Assembly: GCA_016720145.1 (NCBI GenBank)
Contig: JADJXV010000010.1
Span: 124,001-188,000, forward strand
Direction of reading: 5' to 3'
Length of the DNA: 64,000 nucleotides
From: Ignavibacteria bacterium
GTDB taxonomy: Bacteria > Bacteroidota > Ignavibacteria > Kapaibacteriales > UBA961
Positions within the stretch are counted from its first letter, which is position 1. Each line of letters opens with the position of its first letter. Position numbers and translations under genes: made by a program. A model generated the notes under the pieces. That model was not told the DNA's origin. It worked only from the letters and a program-made list of their open reading frames with translations, and ran no database searches. Positions 62,573 through 64,000 of this stretch are shown here, piece by piece.

Positions 62573-64000
62573 ATGGACATACTCAATTTTCATAAAAGAC
62601 TAATTGACAACTATAAAACATATATTCAAAGCTTTTTGAGTATAAAAGATCCTTCGATTTTTAAGAAGGTCAATGATGAAATAGGAAATAACAAACTATG
62701 GCCAGATCCATTGGTACAATTCAATCCGACCTTTGAAAGTGGAAGACCTATCAAAGCTCTTGTTGAAGAAGAGCTTTTACATAGTGAAATTAATAATATC
62801 TTCAGTGGCTACAAATTGTATCGGCACCAAGAAGAAGCAATTAAATTAGGAGCAAGAGGTGAGGAATTTGTCGTGACATCAGGCACAGGATCAGGTAAAT
62901 CACTGACGTATATGGCTTCTATATTTACTCATGTTTTAAAGCAAGGTGAAGCTGTAAATGATAAAATTCAAGCTGTAGTTGTGTACCCGATGAATGCACT
63001 TATTAACTCACAATTCAAAGAGATAGAAAAATATAAGCTTGCGTATGAAGACAAATACAAGATACCATTCCCAATTACATTCGCTCAATATACAGGTCAG
63101 GAGAGCGAAGAACAGAAAGAAAAGATAAGGCAAAATCCACCACATATTTTGCTTACCAATTATATGATGCTTGAGTTAGTTATGACGAGAAGTGGGAGAG
63201 ATGTTGAGATTAGACAGAACTTCCTAGAAAACATAAAGTACTTAGTTTTCGATGAATTACATACTTATCGTGGCAGACAGGGCTCGGATGTCTCGATTCT
63301 TATCAGGAGGATTAAGTCTGCCGCAAGCAATACTATTACGTGTATAGGTACATCCGCGACAATGGTATCGGGTGATTCGACAACTTTGAAGGAACAGAAA
63401 GAGAAAGTGGCAGAGGTAGCTTCTACTATATTTGGGTCGAAAATACAAGCTAATCAAATAGTGAATGAATATCTCGTTAGGAGTCTCAGACATGGACAAT
63501 CTCCTACAAGAGAAGATCTACATAACGCTATAGAAAGCGAAATTTCAATCAATGGAACTGCAGATGATTTTGAAAAAGTCATGCTACTGCTAATTGGATA
63601 GAAGAGAGTATTGCGTTAGAAGTGAAAGAAGGTACTTTGGTTAGAGAAAACCATCGACACTTGATGACATAGCAAAGAAATTGGCTGAGTCAGCTAATTC
63701 TGAGAACGATCAGTCAATTAGACATCTTCAAAAACTATTAGAATGGGCTAATAATCTGAATACTCGACCGGATAAAAAAAAAATTACTTGCCATATCGTA
63801 TTCACCAATTTATCGCACAAACTGGCTCAGTATATTCCACATTGGGAAATCAACAAACAAGGGAGTTATACTTGGACGCTGGATTATATGCCGAAAATAA
63901 AGATACGAAGTTGTTCCCTTGGTTTTTAGCCGTACTTCAAGTCATGAATTTGCTTGTGTTACATTGTTACAAGGTGAATCTACATTAGCGCCAAGAGAGT
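62573..64000 (+). CDS. DUF1998-type DEAD/DEAH helicase, partial, with at least four frameshifts
   Basis: The N-terminus (FHKRLIDNYKTYIQSFLSIK, then LWPDPLVQFNPTF) is typical of large phage-defence helicases of the DrmA/DruE kind. Walker A is TSGTGSGKS, the DEAH box is FDELH, and motif III is GTSAT. The frame stops at 63600 but goes on in other frames: WIEESIALEVKEG, PSTLDDIAKKLAESANSEND, LPYRIHQFIAQTGSVYSTLG, and VFSRTSSHEFACVTL. Breaks fit single-base losses at 63592, 63647-63650, in the ten-A run 63774-63783, and at 63916-63918. The gene runs off the right edge. Which system it belongs to cannot be seen here. Confidence 0.8.

Noticed and set aside
1..64000. Stop-codon reassignment (TAA or TGA as sense)
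   Set aside because: Nearly all genes end normally at TAA, TGA and TAG; only three isolated in-frame stops were found.

Overview
The window looks like chromosomal DNA from an AT-rich member of the Bacteroidota/Chlorobiota group, most like the Kapabacteria or Ignavibacteria side. This is inferred from gene content: several secreted proteins carry type IX secretion (T9SS) C-terminal sorting domains, one exported protein has a choice-of-anchor V-like start with Ig-like repeats, there is a MXAN_6640-type metalloprotease, and Shine-Dalgarno sequences are weak. No database search was possible, so the taxonomy is a judgement.

Region 1 (1-30 kb) is mostly housekeeping and envelope genes: enoyl-CoA hydratase, DinB-like protein, FAH-family hydrolase, a GT39-like membrane glycosyltransferase, a BNR/T9SS protein, an OmpA-TSP3 protein, a large Ig/T9SS protein, a truncated ABC exporter, tRNA-Lys(TTT), a CcmF-like haem lyase, a GH57 glucanotransferase with a methyltransferase, a metalloprotease, TauE, LeuRS and a Tat/T9SS intradiol dioxygenase. 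An AAA ATPase plus TOPRIM-nuclease pair, a likely defence module, sits at 1.1-2.9 kb.

Region 2 (30-36 kb) starts with palindromic repeats, including seven tandem ~72-bp units. A Type IIG/ISP-like restriction-modification enzyme follows, split into two genes by a DUF1016 nuclease gene placed exactly between its methylase and specificity halves.

Region 3 (36.4-42.6 kb) is an integrated element. A 3' fragment of tRNA-Thr lies next to a tyrosine recombinase, a repressor divergent from an excisionase-like gene, small ORFs and a replication-type protein. No virion genes are seen, which resembles a phage satellite or small integrative element.

Region 4 (42.6-62 kb) is an accessory island. The most interesting part is 42.6-48.0 kb, a minus-strand cluster: WYL regulator, PD-(D/E)xK nuclease, a second protein fusing a degenerate copy of that nuclease to a degenerate SLOG domain, an intact stand-alone SLOG protein, and an unknown protein. 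I propose it as a candidate undescribed nucleotide-sensing nuclease defence system. Further right are dnaB flanked by a duplicated gene pair, a hydrophobic glycine-rich protein cluster, a TPR-HExxH triad, an AbiEi/AbiEii toxin-antitoxin pair with twin operators, a vWA remnant between long direct repeats, and the start of a DUF1998-type helicase running off the edge.

Many genes, including the essential leuS, carry single-base frameshifts, mostly in homopolymers. I read these mainly as assembly errors and reconstruct the genes across them. Three genes are instead interrupted by isolated in-frame stop codons.
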